Source: Deltaproteobacteria bacterium | GTDB lineage: Bacteria > Desulfobacterota > Desulfobacteria > Desulfobacterales > JAFDDL01 | Direction of reading: 5' to 3' | DNA length: 14,932 nucleotides | NCBI GenBank assembly: GCA_019310865.1 | Contig: JAFDDL010000024.1 | Location: forward strand, 1 to 14,932 | Shown here: one piece after another, positions 6,379 through 14,315 of the stretch | Layout: the number at the start of each line of letters is the position of its first letter | Numbering within the stretch: the stretch's first letter is position 1 | Program-made: the position numbers and the translations under genes | Notes under the pieces: model-generated | Databases searched by the model: none | What the model was told of the DNA's origin: nothing | What the model saw: only the letters and a program-made list of their open reading frames with translations

Positions 6379-8961
6379 CTATGCGTTGTGTGGCTGCTGC
6401 TCTATATCGGGCCCGAATGGTTTAAAGATCATCAACAATTGCGGAAGCAGTGTCAAGGCAGCAATCAAAGCTATTAACATAGCCAATCCTGTCAGGAGGC
6501 CGAAATAGATACTGGGAAGGAAATTGGACAGGGTCAGGATTGAGAAACCCATGATAATTGTTACCGAAGTGTAATACATGGCATGGCCGATGCCTTCGTG
6601 ACATATGTGAATCGTCTCAACATAGTTCCTGTGAACTTTGAACTCCTGAACGAACCTGTAGAGGTAGTGAATCGTGTTATCCACAGCAATACCGATACTT
6701 ATCGCCGCAACCGTGATCGTCATCATGTCAAGGGGAATATTCAGCCAACCCATCACACCCATAACGACTCCAATGGCAAGCAGATTGGGGGCAATGGCAA
6801 TCAAAGCCACTTTTAATGAGCAAAACAAGATCAGAAACATAGCTATCAGAACCAGAACGACGGCCCCAAGCGTCAGGATCTGTGATTCGAACAGACTCTG
6901 CAGCATATTGTTGTATAGCACCAGCATACCGGTCAGATGGATTTGATCCTCCGTCAATCCCAGTTGCCCGACAAGATCGTGCCGGATCCTTTTCAACAAT
7001 TTGTTCCGATGCAAAGATTTCTCTGAATCCCTAACGCGAATCGAGAAGCGCAACTGATTATGCGGTATCGATACATAGGGTTTGAATATCATTGTTTTAA
7101 ACTTGTCGGGCAAGTTGCTATACAGCACCGCCAGTTGAAAATTGTTTAAAGGTTCTCCGTTGTTCAGGTCTTTCGTAATTTTCAGCATCGTGGCCAATGA
7201 CATCACCTTCCCGGTCTCGGGCAGATTGTCTAAGTAGTCGTGGATTTTGGTAGCCTGCGCCATTTTGCCGGCTGTAAACCAGTATTTATCGTCATCTCCG
7301 GTCTCATCAAATTCATCAAAATTGTCAGAATCATCATTACCGTTATCATCGATTTCGGGGACAGGTGCGGGAATGTAGGCTTCGGGCTCAAAAATATCGA
7401 TTATCACATCCAGCGGAGTGGTTCCACCCAGCTTTTGATCGATAACTTTCATGCCTTGATAGATCTCCGTCGAGTCTTTAAAGTAATCAATAAAACTATT
7501 TTCCACGGCCAGTCTAGAAATTCCCAGAGCGCTGATAATAAAGATGATACCACTGGCTACCAGTACCATTTTGCCGTGTGCGACGGTGAATCCGGCTAGA
7601 AATGAAGTCAGTGAGAATCGTGGTTTCTTTCTAACCCTCATAGGTTTTTTACCCAGCAACATTAATCCGGCGGGAAAAAGCAAGTGTGTCACCATCAAGG
7701 AAACAATAATTCCGACAATCATCATCCAGGCAAACATTTTAACCGGTAGAATATCGCAGAGCAGCAGTGAGCCGAAACCGATAATCGTTGTCAGTGCAGA
7801 ATATATTAAGGGCGTTACCATCAGACGGCCGGTGTCGAGAATAAGCGTACGCTGCAGAGCATCAGGATTGACGATTAGCAGGTCCCGGTAGCGTACAATC
7901 AGATGAATGGAAATGGCCATGGTAATGATGAGTTGTAAAGATATGAAATTGGAAGATATAACCGTGACCGACCACCCAAACATGCCTAGCAGTCCCATCA
8001 TGGTAATTGCTGAACAAGCACAGCAAATAATCGGTAATAAAACCCAACGTAAATTTCTAAAAATGACACCCAGGGTGACAATCAGAAAACACAGAATCCC
8101 AATACCGAATATTTTCAGATCGTTTTTAATGAAGCTGATCAAATCATCGGTGATCATGCTGATTCCGCCCAGAAAAAGCACGGCATCCTCACGGTAGTTG
8201 TCCATAATCGTTCGGACGGCGACGATGTCTTGGTGGCGGGTCTTCCTCATCTCGTCCCTGTGCTCTTGGAGTTGTTGCGTCGTCTTTTTTAGCTCAGTCA
8301 TCTCGATCGCCAGAAGCGATTGATCAAGCTTCTTTTCTCGTAAAGTGTCGCGATGGGCCAATAGGTCTTGATAAACTGCATCGGTGTGGAATTTGATCTG
8401 GAGCGCGGTGGTCTTAAGATCAGGGCTAACCAGCAAGTTCTGGTAAAGGGGACTTTTTTTGAATTCATTTTTGGCCAGGTTTCGATCCACTGTCGACGAT
8501 TCAAGGGTTCGGATGCCGGCGCCCAGATCCTGAAATGGTACGGACGAGCTTTTCAGCAACGGGGCATCCAATATCGAAAATACCGATGACACATTCTTCA
8601 TCAGCCTTAGTTCGTCTCGAAGGCGGGTCAGTTTTATCAGTGCATGGTCTGAGAACAGGTCGCTTTCAGGGGTATAGGTCATCAGCAAATAATCATCCCC
8701 TCCATAACGGGATTCAATAAGCCGTGAGTATCGCAAGTCCTCGTCAGTTTCGAGAATCAGGGTTTCCGTTGACGCGTCCATTCTCAGATCCGTTGCCTTG
8801 TAACCGAGGAAAGAAATCAATAATAAAAGACAAAACAGGAAGGGCAATGGCCGATCAAGGAGGACTTTGTCGTAAAAAAGGATTAACGGAGAATGCCATG
8901 TCATCATAGTGGTAGCATAATGTCTTTGGATTGAGGTTATTAAACGAGTTCGGAAATCCAC
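6379..8961 (-). CDS. MMPL/RND-family membrane exporter
   Basis: An 860-residue inner-membrane protein of the RND superfamily, MMPL (hydrophobe exporter) branch. A first membrane helix is at about 35-54, followed by a large periplasmic loop. Then comes a five-to-six-helix block (284-302, 308-328, 335-355, 382-402, 409-437), a seventh helix (462-482), a second periplasmic loop, and a final block from about 694 to 845. The motif GIAVDNTIHYLYRF (758-771) matches the conserved Asp region that carries proton coupling in this superfamily. Length and two-fold layout are normal. The second periplasmic loop carries an unusually acidic insert (about 535-560, rich in Asp, Glu and Asn). The start at 8961 is GTG with AAGGG just upstream; the internal ATGs at residues 19-20 are alternatives. 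Likely cargo is lipidic (lipids, hopanoids or similar), but this is inference. No membrane-fusion or outer-membrane partner is nearby. Confidence 0.9.
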   Translation of the reverse strand: MDFRTRLITSIQRHYATTMMTWHSPLILFYDKVLLDRPLPFLFCLLLLISFLGYKATDLRMDASTETLILETDEDLRYSRLIESRYGGDDYLLMTYTPESDLFSDHALIKLTRLRDELRLMKNVSSVFSILDAPLLKSSSVPFQDLGAGIRTLESSTVDRNLAKNEFKKSPLYQNLLVSPDLKTTALQIKFHTDAVYQDLLAHRDTLREKKLDQSLLAIEMTELKKTTQQLQEHRDEMRKTRHQDIVAVRTIMDNYREDAVLFLGGISMITDDLISFIKNDLKIFGIGILCFLIVTLGVIFRNLRWVLLPIICCACSAITMMGLLGMFGWSVTVISSNFISLQLIITMAISIHLIVRYRDLLIVNPDALQRTLILDTGRLMVTPLIYSALTTIIGFGSLLLCDILPVKMFAWMMIVGIIVSLMVTHLLFPAGLMLLGKKPMRVRKKPRFSLTSFLAGFTVAHGKMVLVASGIIFIISALGISRLAVENSFIDYFKDSTEIYQGMKVIDQKLGGTTPLDVIIDIFEPEAYIPAPVPEIDDNGNDDSDNFDEFDETGDDDKYWFTAGKMAQATKIHDYLDNLPETGKVMSLATMLKITKDLNNGEPLNNFQLAVLYSNLPDKFKTMIFKPYVSIPHNQLRFSIRVRDSEKSLHRNKLLKRIRHDLVGQLGLTEDQIHLTGMLVLYNNMLQSLFESQILTLGAVVLVLIAMFLILFCSLKVALIAIAPNLLAIGVVMGVMGWLNIPLDMMTITVAAISIGIAVDNTIHYLYRFVQEFKVHRNYVETIHICHEGIGHAMYYTSVTIIMGFSILTLSNFLPSIYFGLLTGLAMLIALIAALTLLPQLLMIFKPFGPDIEQQPHNA

Positions 8962-8980
8962 AGCCCTTGGGTGTAGGACT

Positions 8981-9082
8981 TTACTGTTTAGCTGAATTTT
9001 CCATTTTCAGTATAGGGCTCGCGCAGGAAAGCGAACCCTTACAGTCCTGTCCAATCTGCTGGCATTTACGACATTTTTTCAA
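8981..9082 (-). CDS. Candidate small Cys-rich protein overlapping the sulfite reductase end
   Basis: A 33-residue frame starting at TTG (9082) and ending TAA at 8981. It overlaps the last 17 bases of the sulfite reductase gene in another frame and ends 19 bases before the exporter start. It begins MKKCRKCQQIGQDCKG and has four cysteines (CxxC, then C and C spaced 7 and 6 residues on), a spacing that could bind zinc or an iron-sulfur cluster. The first residues lie in the reductase coding sequence, and the only GGAG is about 18 bases upstream, too far for a normal ribosome site, so translation would rely on coupling. The same bases form a hairpin (9014-9022 with 9031-9039), so the apparent ORF may instead be a structured intergenic region. 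Tentative. Confidence 0.3.
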   Translation of the reverse strand: MKKCRKCQQIGQDCKGSLSCASPILKMENSAKQ

Positions 9083-11498
9083 TCAGCACAGACCAATATT
9101 CTCCCATTTTCTCCTGGCGTAAAACATGGTGCCCTTCAAGTTTAACGGAGCCAGGCACATTTTCAACAGGATCTCCGTCATCGAGAAATATTTCCAGGAT
9201 TTCTCCGGGTGTCATACCGGCCAGCTGGATTTTGGTCTGGGCGAAATTGATCGGGCACTTTACACCCCGGAGGTCTTTGAACCGGTTGGCCTGCCTGTCG
9301 GTTCTTTTTTTGAATGTATCGGTTGATGTGGCATCGTTCGCCGGGGTGGTTGCACTGTCCCTGGAAGCCATGCGAGCCGATATGTTATCTTCCTTGCCGG
9401 GGAACCTCATCGTGTCGTCCATTCGGCTGTAAAGAGCTGTCACCGATTTTCCCAGTGCGAGAATGTTCTCCTTATGATCCGCTAATTTTTTATATGTTTT
9501 GTTCCGAACCATCTCGACGATGAACCGATGGTCCTTATCTACAAGACCGGTACCGATAAAGTGTTTGAGAAACAAGCCATAGGTGTCTCTGTCCGTTATC
9601 GGTTCTTCTCCCCGGGTAATCAGAAGCATTCTGCAAGCGAAGAAAGCCGTGTCTTTTAGTATTTTCTCCAGTTTGTTTGTGTTATTATTCCAGGATGCAA
9701 TGGTTTTCAAATTTGATCGGATAGCCTTGTCATCCACATCGATCATGTCGTAAATGCCTGCTGAACACTCAGCTTTACCGAGGATATTCCTGGTTGAGAA
9801 AAGTTCTTTTGAACCATGATCGTAGTAATATTTTTCATCTTCTTCAAACGTCGGAATTCGATTAAATCGGTGCTTGCATAGGTTTGTAACGTACTTTTTT
9901 CCTACTTGATGCCAGTACCGGTAAAAATCGGCATATGCCGGAGCTGTTTTTTTATAATCCCGGAAATTTGTTAACACCTCGACAAGAAACCGGGGTAAAT
10001 CTTTTGAATGAACCCACCCGGCCTGTTGGGCGAATCGGTTTTCGTCGCCCTTGATCCTGGCGCCCCCAAGAACGTTATAAGTCGGGATGGGGCGGCCTTG
10101 GATACGGCGAACCTTTCCGTAAAATCCAAGATCCCCGGTCCAGTGATTCGCGCACGCGTTCGGGCACCCGCTTATATGAATCCGGATATCTTTCAGCAGG
10201 TCAAAATCGAGGCCCGATTGATCAAGATGCCTGAAAATCGCTGCTGTTGCAGGCCGGGGATAATTAATGCCAAGCTGGCAGGTTTGAGCGCCTGTGCAGG
10301 GGACGATCCGGCCAAAAAAAAGTGGGATATCGTTTAGGGTATGCAAGGCCATTAATATCCGACAAACGGTTTTCAGATATTTGCCTGGAATATTCCGTAT
10401 GTAGAAATTTTGATCGCTGCTGCAACGTAACACATTCTCCCCGAAAGGCACTAGAATACGTGCCAGCCTGTTGCAGTCCTCACTGTTTAGGTCCCCCAGA
10501 TTCAGGGCAAGCCGGATACTGAAAAGCTCTACCTGTTTTTGGGGGATTACATTCCGGTCATGCCAGGCATCGTAGTCCTTTACACTTTCGACACCCGCTG
10601 TAAGATGAATATGGCGATATTGATTTTCCATGTTATCAATCGGTTGAATGTAAAGATCCAGGCGTTCATCGTCATATACGTTCTCAAGCGTCTCTCTGTA
10701 AATCTCACGGAATCTTTTCTCCCCAAGATCATCGTAGACCAGGAACCTGATCCGGGCATGGTGCTTGTTCCGCCGGTTTCCAAATCGGAGGAATACGGAT
10801 TTAACGGATCTGACTACTTGGTAGACTTTGCCTTCGGGAATAAACTCATGCAGCAGTATCCCTTTCTTTGGTTTGGCGCCTAAACCGCCACCGACAAACA
10901 CGGCATATCCCTTTTCACCGCCTTTGTCAAGGCGGGCAACAAAGCCGAGATCCTGGAAAACGCAGGATGCCGTGTCTGTTGCCAGGGAGCTAAAGGCGAT
11001 TTTGAATTTTCTGGGCAGGTCAAAACTGTCGGTATCGGAAATCAGACGACTGGTCAGGGCGATGGCATGGGGCTGAACATCAAACAACTCATTCGGATGG
11101 ATGCCGGAGTCATGGTTTGTTTCAATATTCCGGATGGTATGCCCGCCGCCGCCTTTTGTGGTGAGGTTGACGGATGCAAGTTCACGGATAACGGTAATCG
11201 TATGGGCCAGATCTACCTGATGAATCTGGAGCTCCGATCGGGTCGTGACATGGACCCGGGAATCGCCGAATCTTTCGGCCAGGTCTGCGATTTTGGCCAA
11301 TTGCTTTGGGGTGATGATGTTCCCGGCGCAACGGATACGGCACATATAGGTCCGGTCCCCTCTTTCCTGGTAGATCCCCATTTTAACCCGCTTCGCCGTG
11401 AAGGCCGTTTCATGAAGTCGCCCTTGTTTAAACGTTTCGAGATCTTTTTCGAATTGCTCAATGTCGTGAGCGAGTGTCGCCGGTAGTTTGTAATGCAT
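9066..11498 (-). CDS. sir: Siroheme sulfite reductase fused to a C-terminal TusA domain
   Basis: An 810-residue cytoplasmic fusion. Residues about 1-540 are a ferredoxin-type sulfite/nitrite reductase. TYMCRIRCAGNIITPKQL and RVHVTTRSELQIHQV are the first half-domain signature. The coupled siroheme-[4Fe-4S] site is C401-TGAQT-C407 and C445-PNA-C449. Residues about 565-695 are mostly helical and unassigned, perhaps HEPN-like. A low-complexity Ser/Thr/Asp linker leads to a TusA/SirA-like sulfur-transfer domain (740-810) with the active Cys in VKCPIN (C748); the second Pro of the usual CPxP is Asn. In context the enzyme reduces sulfite to sulfide for the carrier HcyS, and the TusA domain may hold the sulfur as persulfide; nitrite reduction is a less likely alternative. 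The ATG at 11498 has GAGGA eight bases upstream, and the gene follows hcyD by 30 bases on the same strand. Confidence 0.92.
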   Translation of the reverse strand: MHYKLPATLAHDIEQFEKDLETFKQGRLHETAFTAKRVKMGIYQERGDRTYMCRIRCAGNIITPKQLAKIADLAERFGDSRVHVTTRSELQIHQVDLAHTITVIRELASVNLTTKGGGGHTIRNIETNHDSGIHPNELFDVQPHAIALTSRLISDTDSFDLPRKFKIAFSSLATDTASCVFQDLGFVARLDKGGEKGYAVFVGGGLGAKPKKGILLHEFIPEGKVYQVVRSVKSVFLRFGNRRNKHHARIRFLVYDDLGEKRFREIYRETLENVYDDERLDLYIQPIDNMENQYRHIHLTAGVESVKDYDAWHDRNVIPQKQVELFSIRLALNLGDLNSEDCNRLARILVPFGENVLRCSSDQNFYIRNIPGKYLKTVCRILMALHTLNDIPLFFGRIVPCTGAQTCQLGINYPRPATAAIFRHLDQSGLDFDLLKDIRIHISGCPNACANHWTGDLGFYGKVRRIQGRPIPTYNVLGGARIKGDENRFAQQAGWVHSKDLPRFLVEVLTNFRDYKKTAPAYADFYRYWHQVGKKYVTNLCKHRFNRIPTFEEDEKYYYDHGSKELFSTRNILGKAECSAGIYDMIDVDDKAIRSNLKTIASWNNNTNKLEKILKDTAFFACRMLLITRGEEPITDRDTYGLFLKHFIGTGLVDKDHRFIVEMVRNKTYKKLADHKENILALGKSVTALYSRMDDTMRFPGKEDNISARMASRDSATTPANDATSTDTFKKRTDRQANRFKDLRGVKCPINFAQTKIQLAGMTPGEILEIFLDDGDPVENVPGSVKLEGHHVLRQEKMGEYWSVLIEKMS

Positions 11499-11528
11499 GA
11501 TGAATGTCCTCTAAAAACGCTCCGGAAC

Positions 11529-11921
11529 TCAAATGATTTCCAGAGGCTCAGGGGTTACCTTGCCTTGCTTGATTTTGAATGATTCAATGTCTTCTAAGTT
11601 ATTCGCAGTCGAGGCAATTACATAGCTGATATCAGGATCATAGGCCAGGCGGATATCTTCTGCCGATGGTCGGGCCGGTGTCTCGGGATGACTATGATAC
11701 ACGCCAAGTATTTTCAGCCCTTTTTCACGAACGAATCTCATAACATTAAACTGTTCCTCTGGATCAAAAGAGAAATGCGTTTCACTGCGATCGATATTGG
11801 TCATGGGAAAACTTTCGGTTATAACGCCGTCTTTTCCGGCAAGATACCCGCATGCTTCGAGGGGTGCCTCTGCCTTTGCCTGTTTAAAAACATCCGTTAC
11901 AATTTGTTTTAAAATTTTCAT
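11529..11921 (-). CDS. hcyD: JAMM/Mov34 metalloprotease of the HcyD/Mec+ type
   Basis: A 130-residue cytoplasmic zinc peptidase. It carries the JAMM motif HxHx7Sx2D as H76-S-H78, S86 and D89 (text HSHPETPARPSAED), with the upstream catalytic glutamate at E22 in PLEACGYLAG. In the Wolinella succinogenes homocysteine pathway the equivalent HcyD trims the carrier C-terminus to expose diglycine and later hydrolyses the carrier-homocysteine adduct; Mycobacterium Mec+ does the matching step for cysteine. The ATG at 11921 overlaps the hcyF stop as ATGA, showing translational coupling; an in-frame TTG at 11936 is less likely. Placement directly beside the E1-like enzyme, carrier and MetY makes the assignment strong. 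The length is typical of the minimal bacterial members of the family. Confidence 0.92.
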   Translation of the reverse strand: MKILKQIVTDVFKQAKAEAPLEACGYLAGKDGVITESFPMTNIDRSETHFSFDPEEQFNVMRFVREKGLKILGVYHSHPETPARPSAEDIRLAYDPDISYVIASTANNLEDIESFKIKQGKVTPEPLEII

Positions 11922-12727
11922 GCCGTCAGATCGCAAACTGTTGGTTCATAATCGATTAACGCTGTAATGGACGGGTTGTCTCCACACACCGCGCAATTTT
12001 TTTCCTTTGTAAGCGCTACATTTCTGAATTCCATCTCAATTCCATCGAAAAGCATCAGGCGATCGGTTAAAAGAACTCCTTTCCCGATAATGTACTTCAG
12101 CGCTTCAGTTGCCTGTAGTGTGCCGAATATTCCGGCCATGGCGCCCAGCACACCCGCCTGGCTGCAGCTCGGGACGGTGTTCGGGGGTGGCGGCTCCGGA
12201 AAGATACATCGGTAGCAGGCGCTTTGACCGGGGATGACGGTCATTGTCTGGCCCACGAACTGGAGTATGCCGGCATGTGAAAACGGTTTTTTTGCAAGGA
12301 CGCAGGCATCATTGATCAAGAATTTTGCGGGAAAATTGTCCGTCCCGTCAACAATAAAGTCATAGCCCCGGATAAGTTCCAATATATTTTCAGCGGTCGC
12401 CGACTTTATATAGGTGTTGACCGTAACATCAGGATTCAGCCGGTGGATCTTTTCTTTAGCGGATTCCACCTTCGGTTTGTCGATATCAGCGGTAAAATGG
12501 ATGACCTGTCGCTGAAGATTGGTCAGATCAACCACATCCCCGTCCACTACACCAAGGGTGCCGACACCGGCTGCGGCCAGGTAGAGCAAAACCGGCGCGC
12601 CCAGGCCGCCTGCTCCTATCACCAGCACTTTTGCTTCGGAAATTTTTTGCTGCCCCTCTACACCGACATCGCTCAAAATCAAGTGGCGACTGTATCTTTC
12701 AATCTGTTCGTTGGTAAATTCAATCAT
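11918..12727 (-). CDS. hcyF: E1/MoeB/ThiF-type sulfur-carrier adenylyltransferase
   Basis: A 269-residue ATP-dependent enzyme that adenylates the C-terminal glycine of the sulfur carrier. Visible landmarks are the nucleotide-binding loop GAGGLG (38-43), the DxD region DGDVVDLTNLQRQ with N70 and R73, K84, and the Mg-site Asp in IVDGTDNF (about 127-130). Structural zinc is held by C171-x2-C174 and C245-x2-C248. A cysteine at position 188 (PSCSQAGVLG) matches the catalytic cysteine region of ThiF/MoeB. The whole sequence would read as MoeB/ThiF by similarity alone, but there is no molybdopterin or thiamin gene here, while carrier, JAMM peptidase and MetY are adjacent. That makes HcyF the best name. 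The ATG at 12727 follows ACGGAG at seven bases; the gene starts 58 bases after metY ends and overlaps hcyD by four. Confidence 0.92.
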   Translation of the reverse strand: MIEFTNEQIERYSRHLILSDVGVEGQQKISEAKVLVIGAGGLGAPVLLYLAAAGVGTLGVVDGDVVDLTNLQRQVIHFTADIDKPKVESAKEKIHRLNPDVTVNTYIKSATAENILELIRGYDFIVDGTDNFPAKFLINDACVLAKKPFSHAGILQFVGQTMTVIPGQSACYRCIFPEPPPPNTVPSCSQAGVLGAMAGIFGTLQATEALKYIIGKGVLLTDRLMLFDGIEMEFRNVALTKEKNCAVCGDNPSITALIDYEPTVCDLTA

Positions 12728-12785
12728 TGTGAAGCTCCGTAATGTGGTGCTGAAAATATGGATCCGTATTCGCGAAACAGAGTGC

Positions 12786-14018
12786 TCACCTGCTCAGTGC
12801 CTGATCGATATCCCGGATCAGGTCCTCTACGGTTTCGATTCCCACGGAGAGTCGAATCAGACCCTCGGTTACCCCCAAGACTTGCCGTTCTTCACGCGTG
12901 TATTCACGGAAAATCGTCGAAGCCGGATGCAGAATCAGAGAGGTGTTGTCTCCCAGGTTTGAAGCGCGGCGGATAATCTTCAGCCGGTTCAGGAAATGAA
13001 AACAGCTTTGCTGGTCCGCCAGTTCAAATGATAACACTCCGCCGAAACGGCCGCCAAATTGTTTTTTGGCCAGTTCATGATAAGGAGAATCGGGCAATCC
13101 CGGGTAGTTTACCGCTTTAACCATTCCGTTTTCACGTAAAAATGATGCAATTACCGCCGTGTTGGTACAAACTTTTTCTATTCGCAAGGCGAGCGTTTCC
13201 AGGCCGAGACCATGCAAATAAGCTGCCTGGGGCGCCATACACGCTCCCAAATCCCGGTACACCTCCCGCCTTAAGCGCGCCAGAAATGCCCATTCCCCAA
13301 ATTTGTGATATGCAGAGAGGCTGGGATGGGCGCGCCATTCGCATTTTCCCAGATCGACAATGACCCCGCCAATAGCGGTTGCACCGCCCGAAATCAGTTT
13401 CGTGGAAGAGTGGACGACAATATCCACGCCAATATCTTTTCCTTTGAATAAGTACGGGGTGGTGACCGTACTGTCGGCAATAACTGCAACCCCCCTGTCG
13501 TGGGCGATTTCCACAACTTTTCCCATATCGGGTACGGTCATTCCGGGATTGGAAATGGTCTCTAAAAATATAGCACGGGTCTTATGGTCAATGGCGCGTT
13601 TGATCTGATCCGGGTCATCAATATCCACAAACCGGACCTCGACCCCAAAGTTGCTCAGTGTATTTTTAAAAAACGAATAGGTGTTTCCGAATAGGGAAAT
13701 CGTGGAGATAATATTCTCCCCCTGTGTGACCAGGTTAAGAAACGTATTTGAAATTGCAGCCATTCCGGAAGCCACCGCGATAGACGCCCGGCCGTTTTCA
13801 AGTGAATTGATTTTTCGTTCGAAGGCTTCCACAGTTGGATTTGTCACCCGACTATACGTATGGGCGGGTTTCCGAAACGCGAATGCATCTCCCATCTCTT
13901 CAGCCGTTTCAAAAGAAAACGCAACACCGGCATAAATCGGGTACTTGATGGCATGATGCGCATCTGTTTTCAGGGGGGCGCCATGAACAGCCCTTGTATC
14001 AAACCCCAACTGTACCAT
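12786..14018 (-). CDS. metY: PLP-dependent O-acetylhomoserine sulfhydrylase
   Basis: A 410-residue enzyme of the Cys/Met-metabolism PLP family (fold type I). It keeps the inter-subunit phosphate contact TYSRVTNPT (Y55, R57), SGMAAIS (84-90), ADST with D182 to the pyridine nitrogen, the Schiff-base lysine K207 in VHSSTK, and the substrate carboxylate arginine in LIRLSVGIE (R389). Here it most likely adds sulfur from HcyS thiocarboxylate to O-acetylhomoserine, giving HcyS-homocysteine, as shown for MetY in Wolinella. Use of free sulfide, or a cystathionine gamma-synthase role, cannot be excluded from sequence. The ATG at 14018 lies three bases after the hcyS stop, and its GGGGAGGA ribosome site is formed by the last Gly codons of hcyS, so the two are translationally coupled. 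At 410 residues it is slightly shorter than many MetY proteins (about 425-430). Confidence 0.93.
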   Translation of the reverse strand: MVQLGFDTRAVHGAPLKTDAHHAIKYPIYAGVAFSFETAEEMGDAFAFRKPAHTYSRVTNPTVEAFERKINSLENGRASIAVASGMAAISNTFLNLVTQGENIISTISLFGNTYSFFKNTLSNFGVEVRFVDIDDPDQIKRAIDHKTRAIFLETISNPGMTVPDMGKVVEIAHDRGVAVIADSTVTTPYLFKGKDIGVDIVVHSSTKLISGGATAIGGVIVDLGKCEWRAHPSLSAYHKFGEWAFLARLRREVYRDLGACMAPQAAYLHGLGLETLALRIEKVCTNTAVIASFLRENGMVKAVNYPGLPDSPYHELAKKQFGGRFGGVLSFELADQQSCFHFLNRLKIIRRASNLGDNTSLILHPASTIFREYTREERQVLGVTEGLIRLSVGIETVEDLIRDIDQALSR

Positions 14019-14021
14019 CGC

Positions 14022-14240
14022 TCATCCTCCCCGCTGCGCTCCGCCACCTACGAAGAAAAGGATCTCGACCCTGTCGTTTTCTTTTAAATAAGTCTCTTCG
14101 TATTCATTACGGCGCAAAATCTTTTTGTTCAACTCAATGGACACCATTTCAGGCTTTCCAACTTTTCTTTCTTTTAACAGACCGAATACAGACAGCCTGT
14201 CCGGCATTTTTTCCCTTTTCCCATTGACAGTAAGTTGCAT
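14022..14240 (-). CDS. hcyS: ThiS/MoaD-like sulfur carrier protein for homocysteine synthesis
   Basis: A 72-residue beta-grasp sulfur carrier. It opens with the typical MQLTVNGK strand and contains VSIELNKKIL and the closing strand NDRVEILFFVGGG. The protein then continues AQR and ends in a second Gly-Gly. In the known pathway the carrier's exposed diglycine is adenylated by HcyF, converted to thiocarboxylate, and used by MetY. In W. succinogenes the carrier has one extra Ala that HcyD removes. Here either the terminal GG is used directly or HcyD removes AQRGG to expose the GGG. The start at 14240 has AAGGA eight bases upstream and matches the usual ThiS beginning; an upstream GTG (14273) would add 11 residues unlike the family. 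The stop is three bases from the metY start. Confidence 0.9.
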   Translation of the reverse strand: MQLTVNGKREKMPDRLSVFGLLKERKVGKPEMVSIELNKKILRRNEYEETYLKENDRVEILFFVGGGAQRGG

Positions 14241-14315
14241 ATTGTTTTTCCTTTCCGATACAGGTGTTGTCACTTGCTCCGCTTCGTCTGGCGAACCATC
14301 ATCCGGGGCAGTCCG

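Noticed and set aside
6271..6477. 68-codon plus-strand frame overlapping the exporter 3' end
   Set aside because: No ribosome site, and half of it is antisense to a clear coding region; the hydrophobic run is the complement of the exporter's end.
9014..9039. Hairpin AGGGCTCGC/GCGAACCCT as a terminator of the hcy operon
   Set aside because: One mismatch in the stem and no T-run on the minus strand; not a convincing intrinsic terminator.
11918..12727. Naming the E1-like gene moeB or thiF
   Set aside because: Sequence alone allows it, but the neighbours are HcyS, HcyD, MetY and Sir, with no molybdopterin or thiamin genes.
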